Of a stretch of 64,000 nt of DNA, positions 28,213-38,006 are shown one piece after another. Positions within the stretch are counted from its first letter, which is position 1; the number at the start of each line of letters is the position of its first letter. Position numbers and translations under genes: made by a program. The notes below the pieces were generated by a model. The model made no database searches and was not told where the DNA came from. It was given only the letters and a program-made list of their open reading frames with translations. Source of the stretch: Clostridium novyi NT (lineage in GTDB: Bacteria > Bacillota > Clostridia > Clostridiales > Clostridiaceae); assembly GCF_000014125.1 (NCBI RefSeq), contig NC_008593.1, positions 124,001 to 188,000 on the forward strand, in the 5' to 3' direction.

Positions 28213-28288
<76 letters not shown>

Positions 28289-28293
28289 AACGT

Positions 28294-28370
28294 GGCGGAA
28301 TAGCTCAGCTGGCTAGAGCATTCGGTTCATACCCGAAGTGTCGTAGGTTCAAGTCCTATTTCCGCTACCA
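28294..28370 (+). tRNA. tRNA-Met (CAT), elongator, copy 1
   Basis: A 77-nt tRNA with acceptor GGCGGAA/TTCCGCT, encoded CCA and anticodon CAT. The stems fit elongator Met; a lysidine-modified Ile2 tRNA cannot be fully excluded by eye. Confidence 0.88.
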
Positions 28371-28418
28371 GTTACAACTTAATAAGTAACAGCAATTTAT
28401 ACCCAATAAATTGCATAC

Positions 28419-28507
28419 GCCGGAGTGGCGAAATCGGCAGACGCACAGGACTTAAAATCCTGCGGAGCTAACACTCCGTACCGGTTCAAGTCCGGTCTCC
28501 GGCACCA
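28419..28507 (+). tRNA. tRNA-Leu (TAA), copy 2
   Basis: Identical in sequence to the tRNA-Leu at 28120, including the variable arm and CCA. Confidence 0.96.
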
Positions 28508-28512
28508 ATTAT

Positions 28513-28588
<76 letters not shown>

Positions 28589-28622
28589 TTTATTTTTTGA
28601 AAAATATTTTAAAATGAAATAT

Positions 28623-28699
28623 GGCGGAATAGCTCAGCTGGCTAGAGCATTCGGTTCATACCCGAAGTGTCGTAGGTTCAAGTCCTATTTCCGCTACCA
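28623..28699 (+). tRNA. tRNA-Met (CAT), elongator, copy 2
   Basis: Identical to the tRNA at 28294. It ends the cluster just before a terminator. Confidence 0.88.
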
Positions 28700-28734
28700 A
28701 AATCCACAACGTTAAATAGTTGTGGATTTTTTAA
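28700..28734 (+). terminator. terminator of the tRNA cluster
   Basis: AAAATCCACAAC pairs perfectly with GTTGTGGATTTT around an 8-nt loop, followed by TT. Confidence 0.9.
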
Positions 28735-28944
28735 TGTCTATAATAAATTTAAAAACTATTAAGGTATTAAACCATAACTTTTCCACAACTGTGGATAAAA
28801 TATATGTATATGTGTTGAAATATAACTAAATATATGTGAATATATTTTTCTCACAAAAGGTAGTAGAAAAAAATCGCTAATGGTAAAATATTACAAAAGT
28901 TATAAAGTAAATGTCTTACGAAAAAATAAATTCTATTTCAGTAA

Positions 28945-28977
28945 CTGACAATAATTTCCAGGGAGTTTTGTTATAAT
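28945..28977 (+). promoter_or_regulatory. candidate Spo0A-activated promoter of spoIIE
   Basis: CTGACA (28945-28950) and TATAAT (28972-28977) are 21 bases apart. That abnormal spacing is characteristic of the Spo0A-dependent sigma-A promoters of spoIIE and spoIIG in B. subtilis. A near-match Spo0A box, TTACGAA (28916-28922), lies upstream. Confidence 0.6.
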
Positions 28978-29013
28978 CTTTTTTAGTAACTGTGAAATTA
29001 GGAGGTGCTGATT

Positions 29014-31410
29014 ATGCAATGTAATTCAGAAATTTTGCCATATAAAAGAGTTAAAGGTGTTAGTAAAGAAGAAAAAGAGAAAAAACAATTGCAACGGATT
29101 ATTATTTTGAAAAATCTAGTGTACTGCATTAGTGCTTTACTTGTGAGTAGGGTGCTATTATTAAGTGAGGATAATACAACTGCTCCTTTTGGGATAGCGC
29201 TACTAATTGCAAGTGTAATGCAAGCTGAACGGGCGGTGTTTCCTGTTTCTATGGGGTGTATTATAGGGTACATATCTTTAAGTAATAAGCTTACAAATCT
29301 TCCCCAATATCTAATAGTAACAGGCACTATATTTATATTATCTTATCTTTTAAACAAAAAATCCAAAATAAAAAGTTTGGTAGTTATGTTTAGCATTACA
29401 TCAATTGAAATATTATTAAGTGAATTCTTTATTAGGCATATCACAATGAATGTTGCATTTTTAACTATGTTTTTACAGGTAATATGTATTATACCATTAT
29501 ATTTTATTCTAGAACGTTCCTTAATATGTTTAAAATCCCTAAAAACAAAACATTTATTTACAAGCGAAGAAGTTATAAGCATATCAATATTGATTTCTCT
29601 TATATTAGCCGGTACTTGGGGTATGCAAATTTTAGGTGTATCCATTAGAAATATTTTAGCTTTAAACTTTATACTCATGATTAGTTATATAAATGGAAGC
29701 AATGTAGGGGCTGCCAGTGGAATTGCCATAGGATCAATTATAGGAATATCCTCAAAAAATATACTTATTTTTATGAGTGTGTATGGATTGTGTGGATTGA
29801 TTGCAGGTATTTTTAGAGAAAGTGGAAAAATATTAACAAGTACATCGTATGTAATTACTTTTTTGATTTTAAAATTATACTCTAATATAGATGTAGAATT
29901 TAAATTAATAGAAATGATTATAGCCACAGGGATATTTTTAATTATACCAGGTAGGGTTTATGAAAAAATAAATTTAGAGCTAGATTGGGAAAAGAAGCAA
30001 GAATATATAAATAAAAATTATATTAATAGAATTAAGGACATGCTATTCCAAAGATTATATGGTTTTTCTGATGTGCTAACTAATATATCTGGAAATCTTA
30101 ATAACTTAGCTGATAATGATAAATTAGTTATGAAAAATAAAAGTAGTGCCCTTATACAAAATCTTGCTGATAGAGTTTGTAGTGGATGTGAAATGCATTA
30201 TAATTGTTGGAAAAAGGAAGCATACATTACCTATGAAGCTTTTGGTGAATTGATTCAAAATCATCAAGAAGGTAAAAAAAATAAATTGCCAAAGGAGATA
30301 AATAGAAAATGTGTTAAAAGAACTATACTTTTAAATAATACAAAAGATATAGTTAACAATTATATTATAAATGAAATGTGGAGAAAAAGACTAAGCGAAG
30401 GGCGTGAAATTGTAGCAGGACAAATAAAAAATATGGCAAGTTCACTAAAGGAAGTTATCGAAGAATTTAATTCAGATGTAAAGTTTAATAGTGAGGCTGA
30501 AAAAAGGATTAGAAAAATCTTTGAAAATAAGACATTTAAGTACAATGATATATTCTGCTATGATGATAAAAATAAAAGATTAGTTGTTAAACTGTATCTA
30601 AAATCATGTGGAGGCGCACAAATATGTTCTAAGAAAGTTTTACCTCTTATAAATGAAGCTGTAGGAAAAAATATGTGTATAAGTGATGAGGGGTGCATTA
30701 TAGATCCTAAAACGGGAATGTGCACGATAACTTTTGAACAAACTGCAAAATTTCATGTTGCATCTTATGTTGGTAGACAGTGTAAAAATGGAGAAAAGCA
30801 TAACGGTGATAGTTATAGCTTTGGGAAAACCAATGATGGGGATTATATGTGTATAATAAGTGATGGAATGGGATCGGGTCCTGAGGCCAGTGAAGAAAGT
30901 AGAGTTGCTGTGGATCTTATTGAGAAGTTTACCCATTTTGGTATAAGCAAAGAAACTGCAATAAATACAGTGAATTCAATAATGTCATTAAAGTTTTCGG
31001 AAAATGAAAAGTTTTCAACATTAGATTTAAGTAGTTTAGATTTATATAATGGAGAAATAGATTTTATGAAGGTTGGAGCTGTGCCTAGTTTTATAAAATC
31101 AGGAGACAAAGTAGAGGTTGTAACATCTAATACTCTTCCTATAGGGGTTTTGGACAAGGTTGATTTAGAAGTAACTCACAAAAAGTTGAAAAGTGGAGAT
31201 ATGATCATAATGTTAAGTGATGGCGTTTTAGATTATAACAATAATAATGTAGGTAAAGTTGATTGGGTGGTAGATTACTTGAAAAATAGTAACATAAATA
31301 GTCCAAAAGAATTAGTAGATGGACTTATATCTACAGCTAAAATGCTTAGTGGGGGAAAAGCTAAAGACGATATGACAGCTATAGTTAGTAAAGTGTATAG
31401 TTTATATTAG
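29014..31410 (+). CDS. spoIIE: stage II sporulation protein E, phosphatase
   Basis: A 798-residue protein with about ten membrane helices (residues about 27-315), a central linker with conserved cysteines (SGCEMHYNCW) and a C-terminal PP2C phosphatase domain. PP2C metal-binding motifs are IISDGMGSG near residue 614, LSDGVLDY near 733 and KDDMTAIV near 784. SpoIIE dephosphorylates SpoIIAA to activate sigma-F at the polar septum. A GTG at 29005 is in frame but overlaps the GGAGG site; ATG at 29014 is preferred. It is preceded by a Spo0A-style promoter and followed by tilS, as in other Firmicutes. Confidence 0.96.
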   Translation: MQCNSEILPYKRVKGVSKEEKEKKQLQRIIILKNLVYCISALLVSRVLLLSEDNTTAPFGIALLIASVMQAERAVFPVSMGCIIGYISLSNKLTNLPQYLIVTGTIFILSYLLNKKSKIKSLVVMFSITSIEILLSEFFIRHITMNVAFLTMFLQVICIIPLYFILERSLICLKSLKTKHLFTSEEVISISILISLILAGTWGMQILGVSIRNILALNFILMISYINGSNVGAASGIAIGSIIGISSKNILIFMSVYGLCGLIAGIFRESGKILTSTSYVITFLILKLYSNIDVEFKLIEMIIATGIFLIIPGRVYEKINLELDWEKKQEYINKNYINRIKDMLFQRLYGFSDVLTNISGNLNNLADNDKLVMKNKSSALIQNLADRVCSGCEMHYNCWKKEAYITYEAFGELIQNHQEGKKNKLPKEINRKCVKRTILLNNTKDIVNNYIINEMWRKRLSEGREIVAGQIKNMASSLKEVIEEFNSDVKFNSEAEKRIRKIFENKTFKYNDIFCYDDKNKRLVVKLYLKSCGGAQICSKKVLPLINEAVGKNMCISDEGCIIDPKTGMCTITFEQTAKFHVASYVGRQCKNGEKHNGDSYSFGKTNDGDYMCIISDGMGSGPEASEESRVAVDLIEKFTHFGISKETAINTVNSIMSLKFSENEKFSTLDLSSLDLYNGEIDFMKVGAVPSFIKSGDKVEVVTSNTLPIGVLDKVDLEVTHKKLKSGDMIIMLSDGVLDYNNNNVGKVDWVVDYLKNSNINSPKELVDGLISTAKMLSGGKAKDDMTAIVSKVYSLY

Positions 31411-31434
31411 TGCATATTACAAAAAAATAAAAAG

Positions 31435-31491
31435 GGCTATATTTATTATGATTAAAAGTGTTATTGAGATTAGTCATTTTTAAATATAGCC
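31435..31491 (+). other. long-stem hairpin between spoIIE and tilS
   Basis: GGCTATATTTA pairs perfectly with TAAATATAGCC, and an inner pairing ATGATTA/TAGTCAT extends it. There is no T run after it, so it is either a weak spoIIE terminator or a leader structure before tilS. Confidence 0.55.
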
Positions 31492-31545
31492 TATATTTAT
31501 GTTATAATAAAGAAATAAATATGCAATAGGATGGGAGGGTTTATA

Positions 31546-32940
31546 TTGATAGAAAAGGTTATAAACACAATTAAATGTAATAATATGTTCGAGGTTAATG
31601 ATAAAGTAGTTGTAGCACTATCTGGAGGCCCTGATTCCATATGTCTTTTACATATACTTCATACTCTTAAAGATGAAATTAATATAAGTATTGTGGCTGC
31701 TCACGTAAATCATTGTCTAAGAGGTGAAGCTGCGGATAATGATGAAATGTATGTTAAAAAAATTTGTGAAGAGTTAGGAATTCAGTGCTTTGTTAAAAGG
31801 GAAGATGTACATAGAATTTCTAAGGAGAGAGGCATTTCCTGTGAAATGGCTGGTAGAGAAGTAAGATATCAGTTTTTTGAAGAAGTGCTACATAAAATTA
31901 ATGGAAACAAAATAGCTATTGCACATAATGCTAATGATCAAGCAGAAACTGTTCTTATGAGGATACTTAGAGGAACTGGACTTGAGGGATTGGTTGGCAT
32001 AAGACCTGTTAGAGATAATATTTTTGTAAGGCCTATTATAAACTTAACTAGAGATGAAATTGAAAATTATTGTGATATAAACAAATTAAATCCTAGAATA
32101 GATAAAACTAATTTTGAAAACATATATACAAGAAATAAAATAAGATTAGAATTAATTCCATACATACAAAAGAACTTTAATTCTGATGTGATAGAAGTTT
32201 TAAATAGATTTTCTGATACTGTTAAGGTTGATAATGAATACATAAATAATGTAGCCAAAGAAAAGTATAATGAGTATAGTGAAATTAGTGAAGAAAAAAT
32301 TATACTTAAAGGACAGCTTTTTAAAGAACATGAGGCTATTTTAACTAGAGTTATAAGAATTGCCATAAAAAATATAAAAGGCAATTTAAATAATCTAGAA
32401 AAAAATCATATATATGATATAATTGATATTCAAAAAAAATCTACAGGTAAGTACATAATGCTTCCAAGTGGCATAAGAGTTACAAATAATTATGGAGATA
32501 TTTATGTATATAAAGAGGAAAAGAAACATAAAGTACAGAAAATTAATAAAGAAGTAGAATTAAACTTACTTGAAGAGAATGTATTAACTAATCATAAACT
32601 TAAAATTACATTGGATATAATAAAAAGTAAAGAGGATATTAAATTTGATAAAAATCCTTTAATTAAGTATTTTGATTATGATAAAATAAAAGGTGTTATA
32701 AAGTTAAGATATAGAAAAAATGGGGATAAATTTATGCCGTTTGGTATGAGTGGAAGTAAAAAACTTAAAGACTTATTTATAGATTTGAAAATTCCAAAGG
32801 AAAGAAGAGATAGTATACCACTAATTACATTTGGTGATGATATAGCATGGATAGTAGGATATAGGATAAGTGATAAGTTTAAAATTAATAAAGATACAAA
32901 AAGCATATTGAAAATCAAAATTGAAAGAGAGGAAGAATAG
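31546..32940 (+). CDS. tilS: tRNA(Ile)-lysidine synthase
   Basis: A 464-residue N-type ATP pyrophosphatase that converts the CAU anticodon C34 to lysidine in minor tRNA-Ile. The PP-loop SGGPDS is near residue 25, AHVNHCLRG follows, and the C-terminal TilS domain has RYRKNGDKFMPFG. The open frame starts at 31531, but that ATG lies in front of the GGGAGG site; TTG at 31546 fits the spacing. The stop is one base before hpt, so they are cotranscribed. Confidence 0.95.
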   Translation: MIEKVINTIKCNNMFEVNDKVVVALSGGPDSICLLHILHTLKDEINISIVAAHVNHCLRGEAADNDEMYVKKICEELGIQCFVKREDVHRISKERGISCEMAGREVRYQFFEEVLHKINGNKIAIAHNANDQAETVLMRILRGTGLEGLVGIRPVRDNIFVRPIINLTRDEIENYCDINKLNPRIDKTNFENIYTRNKIRLELIPYIQKNFNSDVIEVLNRFSDTVKVDNEYINNVAKEKYNEYSEISEEKIILKGQLFKEHEAILTRVIRIAIKNIKGNLNNLEKNHIYDIIDIQKKSTGKYIMLPSGIRVTNNYGDIYVYKEEKKHKVQKINKEVELNLLEENVLTNHKLKITLDIIKSKEDIKFDKNPLIKYFDYDKIKGVIKLRYRKNGDKFMPFGMSGSKKLKDLFIDLKIPKERRDSIPLITFGDDIAWIVGYRISDKFKINKDTKSILKIKIEREEE

Positions 32941-32941
32941 C

Positions 32942-33481
32942 ATGACAAACGACATTAAAGAAGTACTGTTTAGTGAAGAGAAGTTAAAGGCAAAAGTTCA
33001 AGAGATTGGAAAGAAAATAACGGAGGATTATAAGGGAAAACAATTAATATTAGTTGGAATATTAAAGGGATCTGTACCATTTATGGCTGACTTAATGAAA
33101 TGTGTAGAAATGCCTTGTCAGATAGATTTTATGGATGTATCAAGTTATGGTAATTCTACAGAAAGTTCAGGTGTTGTTAGAATACTTAAAGACTTAGAAT
33201 TTGAAGTTGAAGGAAAAGATATACTTATTGTAGAGGATATAGTAGACACAGGAACTACACTTGAATATTTAAAAAGATATTTAAAGGCTAAAAAGCCAAA
33301 CAGTGTTGAAGTAGCATGTCTTCTTAATAAGCCAGATAGAAGAAAAGTTGAAGTGGAAGTTAAATACGAAGGTTTTAAAGTTCCAGATGAATTTTTAGTT
33401 GGATATGGATTAGATTATGCTGAGAAGTATAGAAACTTACCTTATATAGGAATACTAAAAGAGAGTGTATATACTAAATAA
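32942..33481 (+). CDS. hpt: hypoxanthine phosphoribosyltransferase
   Basis: A 179-residue purine salvage enzyme. The PRPP loop is ILIVEDIVDTGTTL, the flexible loop SSYG is present, and VGYGLDYAEKYRNLPYIG ends the fold. ATG at 32942 follows GAGAGGAAG inside the tilS end. The tilS-hpt-ftsH order is conserved across Firmicutes. PRPP comes from Prs (11757). Confidence 0.96.
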   Translation: MTNDIKEVLFSEEKLKAKVQEIGKKITEDYKGKQLILVGILKGSVPFMADLMKCVEMPCQIDFMDVSSYGNSTESSGVVRILKDLEFEVEGKDILIVEDIVDTGTTLEYLKRYLKAKKPNSVEVACLLNKPDRRKVEVEVKYEGFKVPDEFLVGYGLDYAEKYRNLPYIGILKESVYTK

Positions 33482-33500
33482 AAGTATAAAAGTTACATTG

Positions 33501-33529
33501 TTGTAAAGGAAAAATTCATATGATACAAT
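33501..33529 (+). promoter_or_regulatory. candidate sigma-A promoter of ftsH
   Basis: TTGTAA (33501-33506) and TACAAT (33524-33529) are 17 bases apart, 38 bases before the ftsH start. Confidence 0.6.
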
Positions 33530-33566
33530 CAAATATAAAAATAACGGAAAGATGGGGGGCATTAAT

Positions 33567-35582
33567 GTGAAAAAAAGACTTTCAAGTGCGACAATTTGGA
33601 TTGTGTTACTGATAGTTTTATTCTTTGCTGCAATAACAGTGTTAGAAAGTAGTAAAACATCAGGAGCTATATCCTATAATGAATTTAAAAAGTATTGGAT
33701 TGAAAATAAGGTTTCAAGAGTTGAAATAAAACAAGATGGAAGAACAGTTGCAGGAGAACTCAACGATAAGGCCAAGACTCAATTTCAAGTTGTAGTTCCA
33801 CAAAGCTTATTAGTACAAGACATACTTGTAAATAACCCAAAGTCTTCTGTAAATGTTAAGTTTGAACCAGCATCATCTATGCCTATGTGGATAAGCTGGA
33901 TACCTACTATAATATTGATTTTAGTAATGGTTGGTTTCTGGGTTATGTTTATGCAACAGTCACAAGGTGGTGGCGGTGGTAATAGAGGCGTTATGAACTT
34001 TGGAAAAAGTCGTGCCAAACTTGCTACTCCAGATAGCCAAAAGGTTACATTTAAAGATGTAGCAGGTGCTGATGAAGAAAAGGGTGAACTTGAAGAAATA
34101 GTTGATTTCTTAAAAGAGCCTAAAAAGTACTTAGATATGGGTGCTAGAATACCTAAAGGAATCCTACTTGTAGGACCTCCAGGAACAGGTAAGACATTAC
34201 TTGCAAAGGCTGTAGCAGGGGAAGCTGGAGTACCTTTCTTTAGCATATCAGGTTCTGACTTTGTTGAAATGTTTGTTGGTGTAGGTGCATCTAGAGTTAG
34301 AGACTTATTCGAACAAGCTAAAAAGAATTCACCATGTATCATATTTATAGATGAAATTGATGCTGTTGGTAGACAAAGAGGAGCAGGTCTTGGTGGAGGA
34401 CATGATGAAAGAGAACAAACTCTAAATCAATTGCTAGTTGAAATGGATGGTTTTGGAGTAAATGAAGGAATAATCTTAGTTGCTGCAACAAATAGACCAG
34501 ACATATTAGATAAAGCCCTTTTAAGACCAGGTAGATTTGATAGACAAATACTAGTTGGCGCACCAGATGCAAAAGGAAGAGAAGAAGTATTAAAGGTTCA
34601 TGTTAGAAATAAGCGTTTATCAGATGACGTTGATCTTAAGGTTCTTGCAAAGAGAACACCAGGATTTGTGGGAGCAGATCTTGAAAACTTAATGAATGAA
34701 GCTGCACTACTTGCTGTTAGAGCTAATAAGAAGCAAATAGGAATGGAAGAATTAGAAGAGGCAATAACAAGAGTTATAGCTGGACCTGAAAAGAAAAGTA
34801 GAGTTATTCATGAGGAAGATAGAAAAATTACAGCTTATCATGAAGCAGGTCACGCTATAGTAATGAAATTCTCTCCTCACTCAGATCCAGTACATGAAAT
34901 AAGCATAATACCAAGAGGTATGGCTGGTGGATACACAATGCATCTTCCAGAAAGAGATACATCTTACATGTCTAAATCAAAATTAAAGGATGAGATGGTA
35001 GGATTACTTGGAGGTAGAGTTGCTGAACAAATAATAATTGGAGATATAAGTACAGGAGCATCAAATGATATTCAAAGAGTATCAAATATCGCAAGAAAAA
35101 TGGTTATGGAATATGGTATGAGTGAAAAACTAGGAACTATAACATTTGGAAGCGATCATGATGAAGTATTTATAGGAAGAGAAATTGGAAAGTCTAAAAA
35201 CTATAGTGAAGAAGTTGCTTTTGAAATAGACAATGAAGTTAAAGCTTTAGTTGATGAAGCTTACAAGAAAGCTGAAAAAATATTAACTGAGCATATAGAT
35301 AAACTTCATGCTGTAGCTAAAGTTCTTTTAGATAAGGAAAAAGTAACTGGAGAAGAATTTAATGCTATAGTAGAAGGAAGACCTTTAGAAGAATTAAATA
35401 AAAAAGAAAATGCTATTGATTTAGAAAAGCATGATAATGTAGAAGAAGTTCATGATGATGTAGAAGGAGTTCATGATGATGTAGAAGGAGTTAATATAAA
35501 AGATACATCAGAGGATAATATTGAGACTACTGATGCTTTTGCTAATAACACGGATTTAGAAGAAGATAAAAAGGAAATTTAG
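33567..35582 (+). CDS. ftsH: ATP-dependent zinc metalloprotease FtsH
   Basis: A 671-residue membrane AAA+ protease. Two membrane helices flank a small extracytoplasmic domain (about residues 5-25 and 107-127), then comes a Gly-rich linker, Walker A GPPGTGKT (about 203), the second region of homology RPGRFDRQ, and the zinc site HEAGH (about 425). It degrades misfolded membrane proteins and regulators. The frame extends to 33552, but GGGGGG fits the GTG at 33567. The last 60 residues are acidic and include a threefold heptapeptide repeat. Confidence 0.96.
35430..35492 (+). repeat. three 21-bp tandem repeats in the ftsH 3' end
   Basis: Three head-to-tail 21-nt units (CATGATRATGTAGAAGRAGTT) encode [21 protein letters not shown]. 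The frame is kept because the unit is seven codons. Confidence 0.9.
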
Positions 35583-35588
35583 ATTATT

Positions 35589-35629
35589 AAAAAGTATAGA
35601 GTTTTTATATAAACTCTATACTTTTTGTT
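35589..35629 (+). terminator. terminator after ftsH
   Basis: AAAAAGTATAGAGTTT pairs with AAACTCTATACTTTTT (7-nt loop), followed by GTTTTG. Confidence 0.88.
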
Positions 35630-35724
35630 TTGTTTTCTTTATAATTATGATTATTAATACAAATATTCTGTTTTTTATAAAAAATTATATTGTATAAATC
35701 AAAAATTACAAAGGGGTGTATATC

Positions 35725-36111
35725 ATGGAATTTAATGTACATGAAGGAACAAAGGGTATAATGGAAATGGTTGTTGAAGATCAACATTCTGCAAAGAGAG
35801 TAGGTTCTGGATTAGTAGATGTTTTTGCTACACCATCTATGATCGCTTTAATGGAAAACACATCTCAAGCAAGCGTAAAAGATAGCTTACCAGAAGGATA
35901 TGCTACAGTTGGTATAGACATAAGTGTAAAACATATGAAAGCTACACCAATTGGAATGAAAGTTAGATGCGAAACTAAACTTATAAAAGTAGATAGAAAG
36001 AAATTAGTTTTCGAAGTAGAAGCATATGATGAAGATGGAAAAATAGGAGAAGGAACTCACACTAGATATATCGTAAATTCAGAAGAATTTGTTAAAAACG
36101 TTCAAAAATAA
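35725..36111 (+). CDS. thioesterase, FlK-like hotdog family
   Basis: A 128-residue hotdog-fold thioesterase. Thr36 (FATPSMI), Glu44 (ALMENT) and His70 (VKHMKATP) match the catalytic triad spacing of fluoroacetyl-CoA thioesterase FlK (T42, E50, H76; gaps of 8 and 26). The physiological substrate is more likely a common acyl-CoA than fluoroacetyl-CoA. A GTG at 35716 overlaps the AAGGGG site, so ATG at 35725 is used. The gene lies alone between ftsH and fhs. Confidence 0.85.
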   Translation: MEFNVHEGTKGIMEMVVEDQHSAKRVGSGLVDVFATPSMIALMENTSQASVKDSLPEGYATVGIDISVKHMKATPIGMKVRCETKLIKVDRKKLVFEVEAYDEDGKIGEGTHTRYIVNSEEFVKNVQK

Positions 36112-36135
36112 TATAATCTAAGTATAAGTAAGACT

Positions 36136-36183
36136 AATAAACGTTATTATATTAAACTAAAAAGTAATATAATAACGTTTATT
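36136..36183 (+). terminator. 18-bp perfect inverted repeat, likely terminator
   Basis: AATAAACGTTATTATATT pairs over 18 bases with its complement around a 12-nt loop. It is very AT-rich with a modest T tract. It lies 25 bases after the thioesterase stop and 30 before fhs. Confidence 0.6.
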
Positions 36184-36203
36184 AAATTTAATTAAGGGGT
36201 GCT

Positions 36204-36209
36204 ATGTAG
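36204..36209 (+). promoter_or_regulatory. ATG-TAG start-stop pair in the fhs leader
   Basis: The fhs ribosome binding site AAGGGG (36194-36199) is four bases before an ATG (36204) that is followed at once by TAG, then AAA and the ATG used by fhs (36213), all in one frame. See findings. Confidence 0.5.
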
Positions 36210-36212
36210 AAA

Positions 36213-37883
36213 ATGAAAAGTGATATTGAAATTGCACAAAGTGCAAATATGAAAAAAATAGCTGATATAGCTAAAGAATTAGGACTTGGAGAAGATGATA
36301 TAGAGCTTTATGGAAAATATAAATGCAAAATATCATTAGATGTATTAAAAAACAAACATAATGAAGCTGATGGAAAGTTAATACTTGTAACAGCAATTAA
36401 CCCTACACCGGCAGGAGAAGGAAAATCAACTATAACAGTGGGTTTGGGGCAAGCACTTTGTAAGTTACATAAAAAAGCAGTTATAGCTTTAAGAGAACCA
36501 TCTCTTGGACCTGTATTTGGAATAAAAGGAGGGGCCGCTGGAGGCGGATACTCTCAAGTTGTGCCTATGGAAGATATAAACTTGCACTTTACTGGGGATA
36601 TGCATGCAATAACATCGGCTAACAACTTACTTGCAGCAGCTATAGATAATCATATACATCAAGGAAATACTTTAAAAATAGATTCAAGAAGAATTTTATT
36701 TAAAAGAGTAATGGACATGAATGATAGAGCATTACGTCATATAGTAGTTGGAATGGGTGGAAAAGTAAATGGATTCTTAAGAGAAGATGGATTTACAATT
36801 ACTGTTGCATCTGAAATAATGGCTATACTATGCCTAAGTAATAGTTTAATGGATCTTAAAGAAAGATTCGGAAACATACTAGTTGCATATAACTTAGATG
36901 GTGAACCAATTTATTGTAAGGATTTAAATGTTCATGGTGCCATGGCAATGCTTATGAAAGATGCTATAAAACCTAACTTAGTTCAAACACTAGAAAATAC
37001 ACCAGCTATAATCCATGGAGGACCTTTTGCAAATATTGCACATGGATGTAATAGTATATTAGCTACAAAAATGGCTATGAAGCTTGGAGATTATGCAATA
37101 ACTGAAGCTGGATTTGGAGCAGATCTTGGAGCGGAAAAATTTCTAGACATAAAATGTAGATACGGTAATCTAAAACCAGACTGTATTGTCGTTGTTGCAA
37201 CTATTAGAGCGTTAAAACATCATGGTGGAGTATCAAAGGATGAACTATCAACTCCAGATATAGAGGCATTATCTAAGGGAGTTTCAAATCTTCAAAAGCA
37301 AATAGAAAACATGAAAAAGTACGGTGTACCTGTTGTTGTTGCTATAAATAAATTTATAACAGATAGTGATGAAGAAGTAGAATTTATAAAAGAATTTTGT
37401 GATAAACAAGGGGTAGAAGTTGCCCTTGCTGAAGTGTGGGAAAAAGGCGGAGAAGGTGGAATTGCTCTTGCTGAAAAAGTAATTAATGTTTTAGACACAC
37501 AAAAGAGTAATTTTAAATGTTTATATGATGAGAAATTATCTATAAAAGAAAAAATGGATATAATAGCAAGAGAGATCTACGGAGCTTCTGGAGTTGATTA
37601 TGATAAGTCGGCTGAAAAAGACATAAAAGATATAGAAAAGCTAGGATTAGATAAGCTTCCTATATGTGTTGCAAAAACTCAATATTCTTTATCAGATAAC
37701 CCAAGTTTACTTGGAAAACCTGAAGACTTTAGAGTAAATGTTAGAGAAGTTAAAGTATCAAATGGTGCAGGATTTATAGTTGTATTAACTGGAAATATAA
37801 TGACAATGCCAGGATTACCAAAAGTACCAGCTGCAAACAAAATGGATATTTTAGAAGGTGGCACAATACAAGGGCTTTTCTAA
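36213..37883 (+). CDS. fhs: formate--tetrahydrofolate ligase
   Basis: A 556-residue enzyme that makes 10-formyl-THF from formate, THF and ATP; in clostridia it works in one-carbon and Wood-Ljungdahl-related metabolism. Visible features are the P-loop [41 protein letters not shown] and TGDMHAI. Length equals the family's 556-559. The start ATG at 36213 is 13 bases from the ribosome binding site, longer than usual, because a start-stop pair sits between. Downstream coaX has its own site. Confidence 0.96.
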   Translation: MKSDIEIAQSANMKKIADIAKELGLGEDDIELYGKYKCKISLDVLKNKHNEADGKLILVTAINPTPAGEGKSTITVGLGQALCKLHKKAVIALREPSLGPVFGIKGGAAGGGYSQVVPMEDINLHFTGDMHAITSANNLLAAAIDNHIHQGNTLKIDSRRILFKRVMDMNDRALRHIVVGMGGKVNGFLREDGFTITVASEIMAILCLSNSLMDLKERFGNILVAYNLDGEPIYCKDLNVHGAMAMLMKDAIKPNLVQTLENTPAIIHGGPFANIAHGCNSILATKMAMKLGDYAITEAGFGADLGAEKFLDIKCRYGNLKPDCIVVVATIRALKHHGGVSKDELSTPDIEALSKGVSNLQKQIENMKKYGVPVVVAINKFITDSDEEVEFIKEFCDKQGVEVALAEVWEKGGEGGIALAEKVINVLDTQKSNFKCLYDEKLSIKEKMDIIAREIYGASGVDYDKSAEKDIKDIEKLGLDKLPICVAKTQYSLSDNPSLLGKPEDFRVNVREVKVSNGAGFIVVLTGNIMTMPGLPKVPAANKMDILEGGTIQGLF

Positions 37884-37955
37884 TATAATATACTTGACAA
37901 ATTGATACCAGTTGTTAAAATTAAATTGTTATAGTTAAGATGTTAAATTCTAATA

Positions 37956-37990
37956 TAAGAGCAGTATATATACTGCTCTTATAGTTTTAT
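37956..37990 (+). terminator. terminator between fhs and coaX
   Basis: The perfect palindrome AAGAGCAGTA/TACTGCTCTT has a 4-nt loop, followed by ATAGTTTTA. The T run is imperfect. Confidence 0.65.
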
Positions 37991-38006
37991 TAAGGGGTGC
38001 ATGACA

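Noticed and set aside
28294..28370. Third tRNA of the cassette as lysidine-type tRNA-Ile2
   Set aside because: The acceptor and anticodon stems fit elongator Met better. Not fully excluded, so the call is kept at moderate confidence.
33785..34342. 185-codon antisense frame in ftsH
   Set aside because: A shadow of the conserved AAA+ coding sequence; proline- and serine-rich in the way antisense frames of AT-rich genes are.
37893..37921. TTGACA after fhs as a coaX promoter
   Set aside because: No acceptable -10 at 16-18 bases and a terminator-like hairpin lies between it and coaX.
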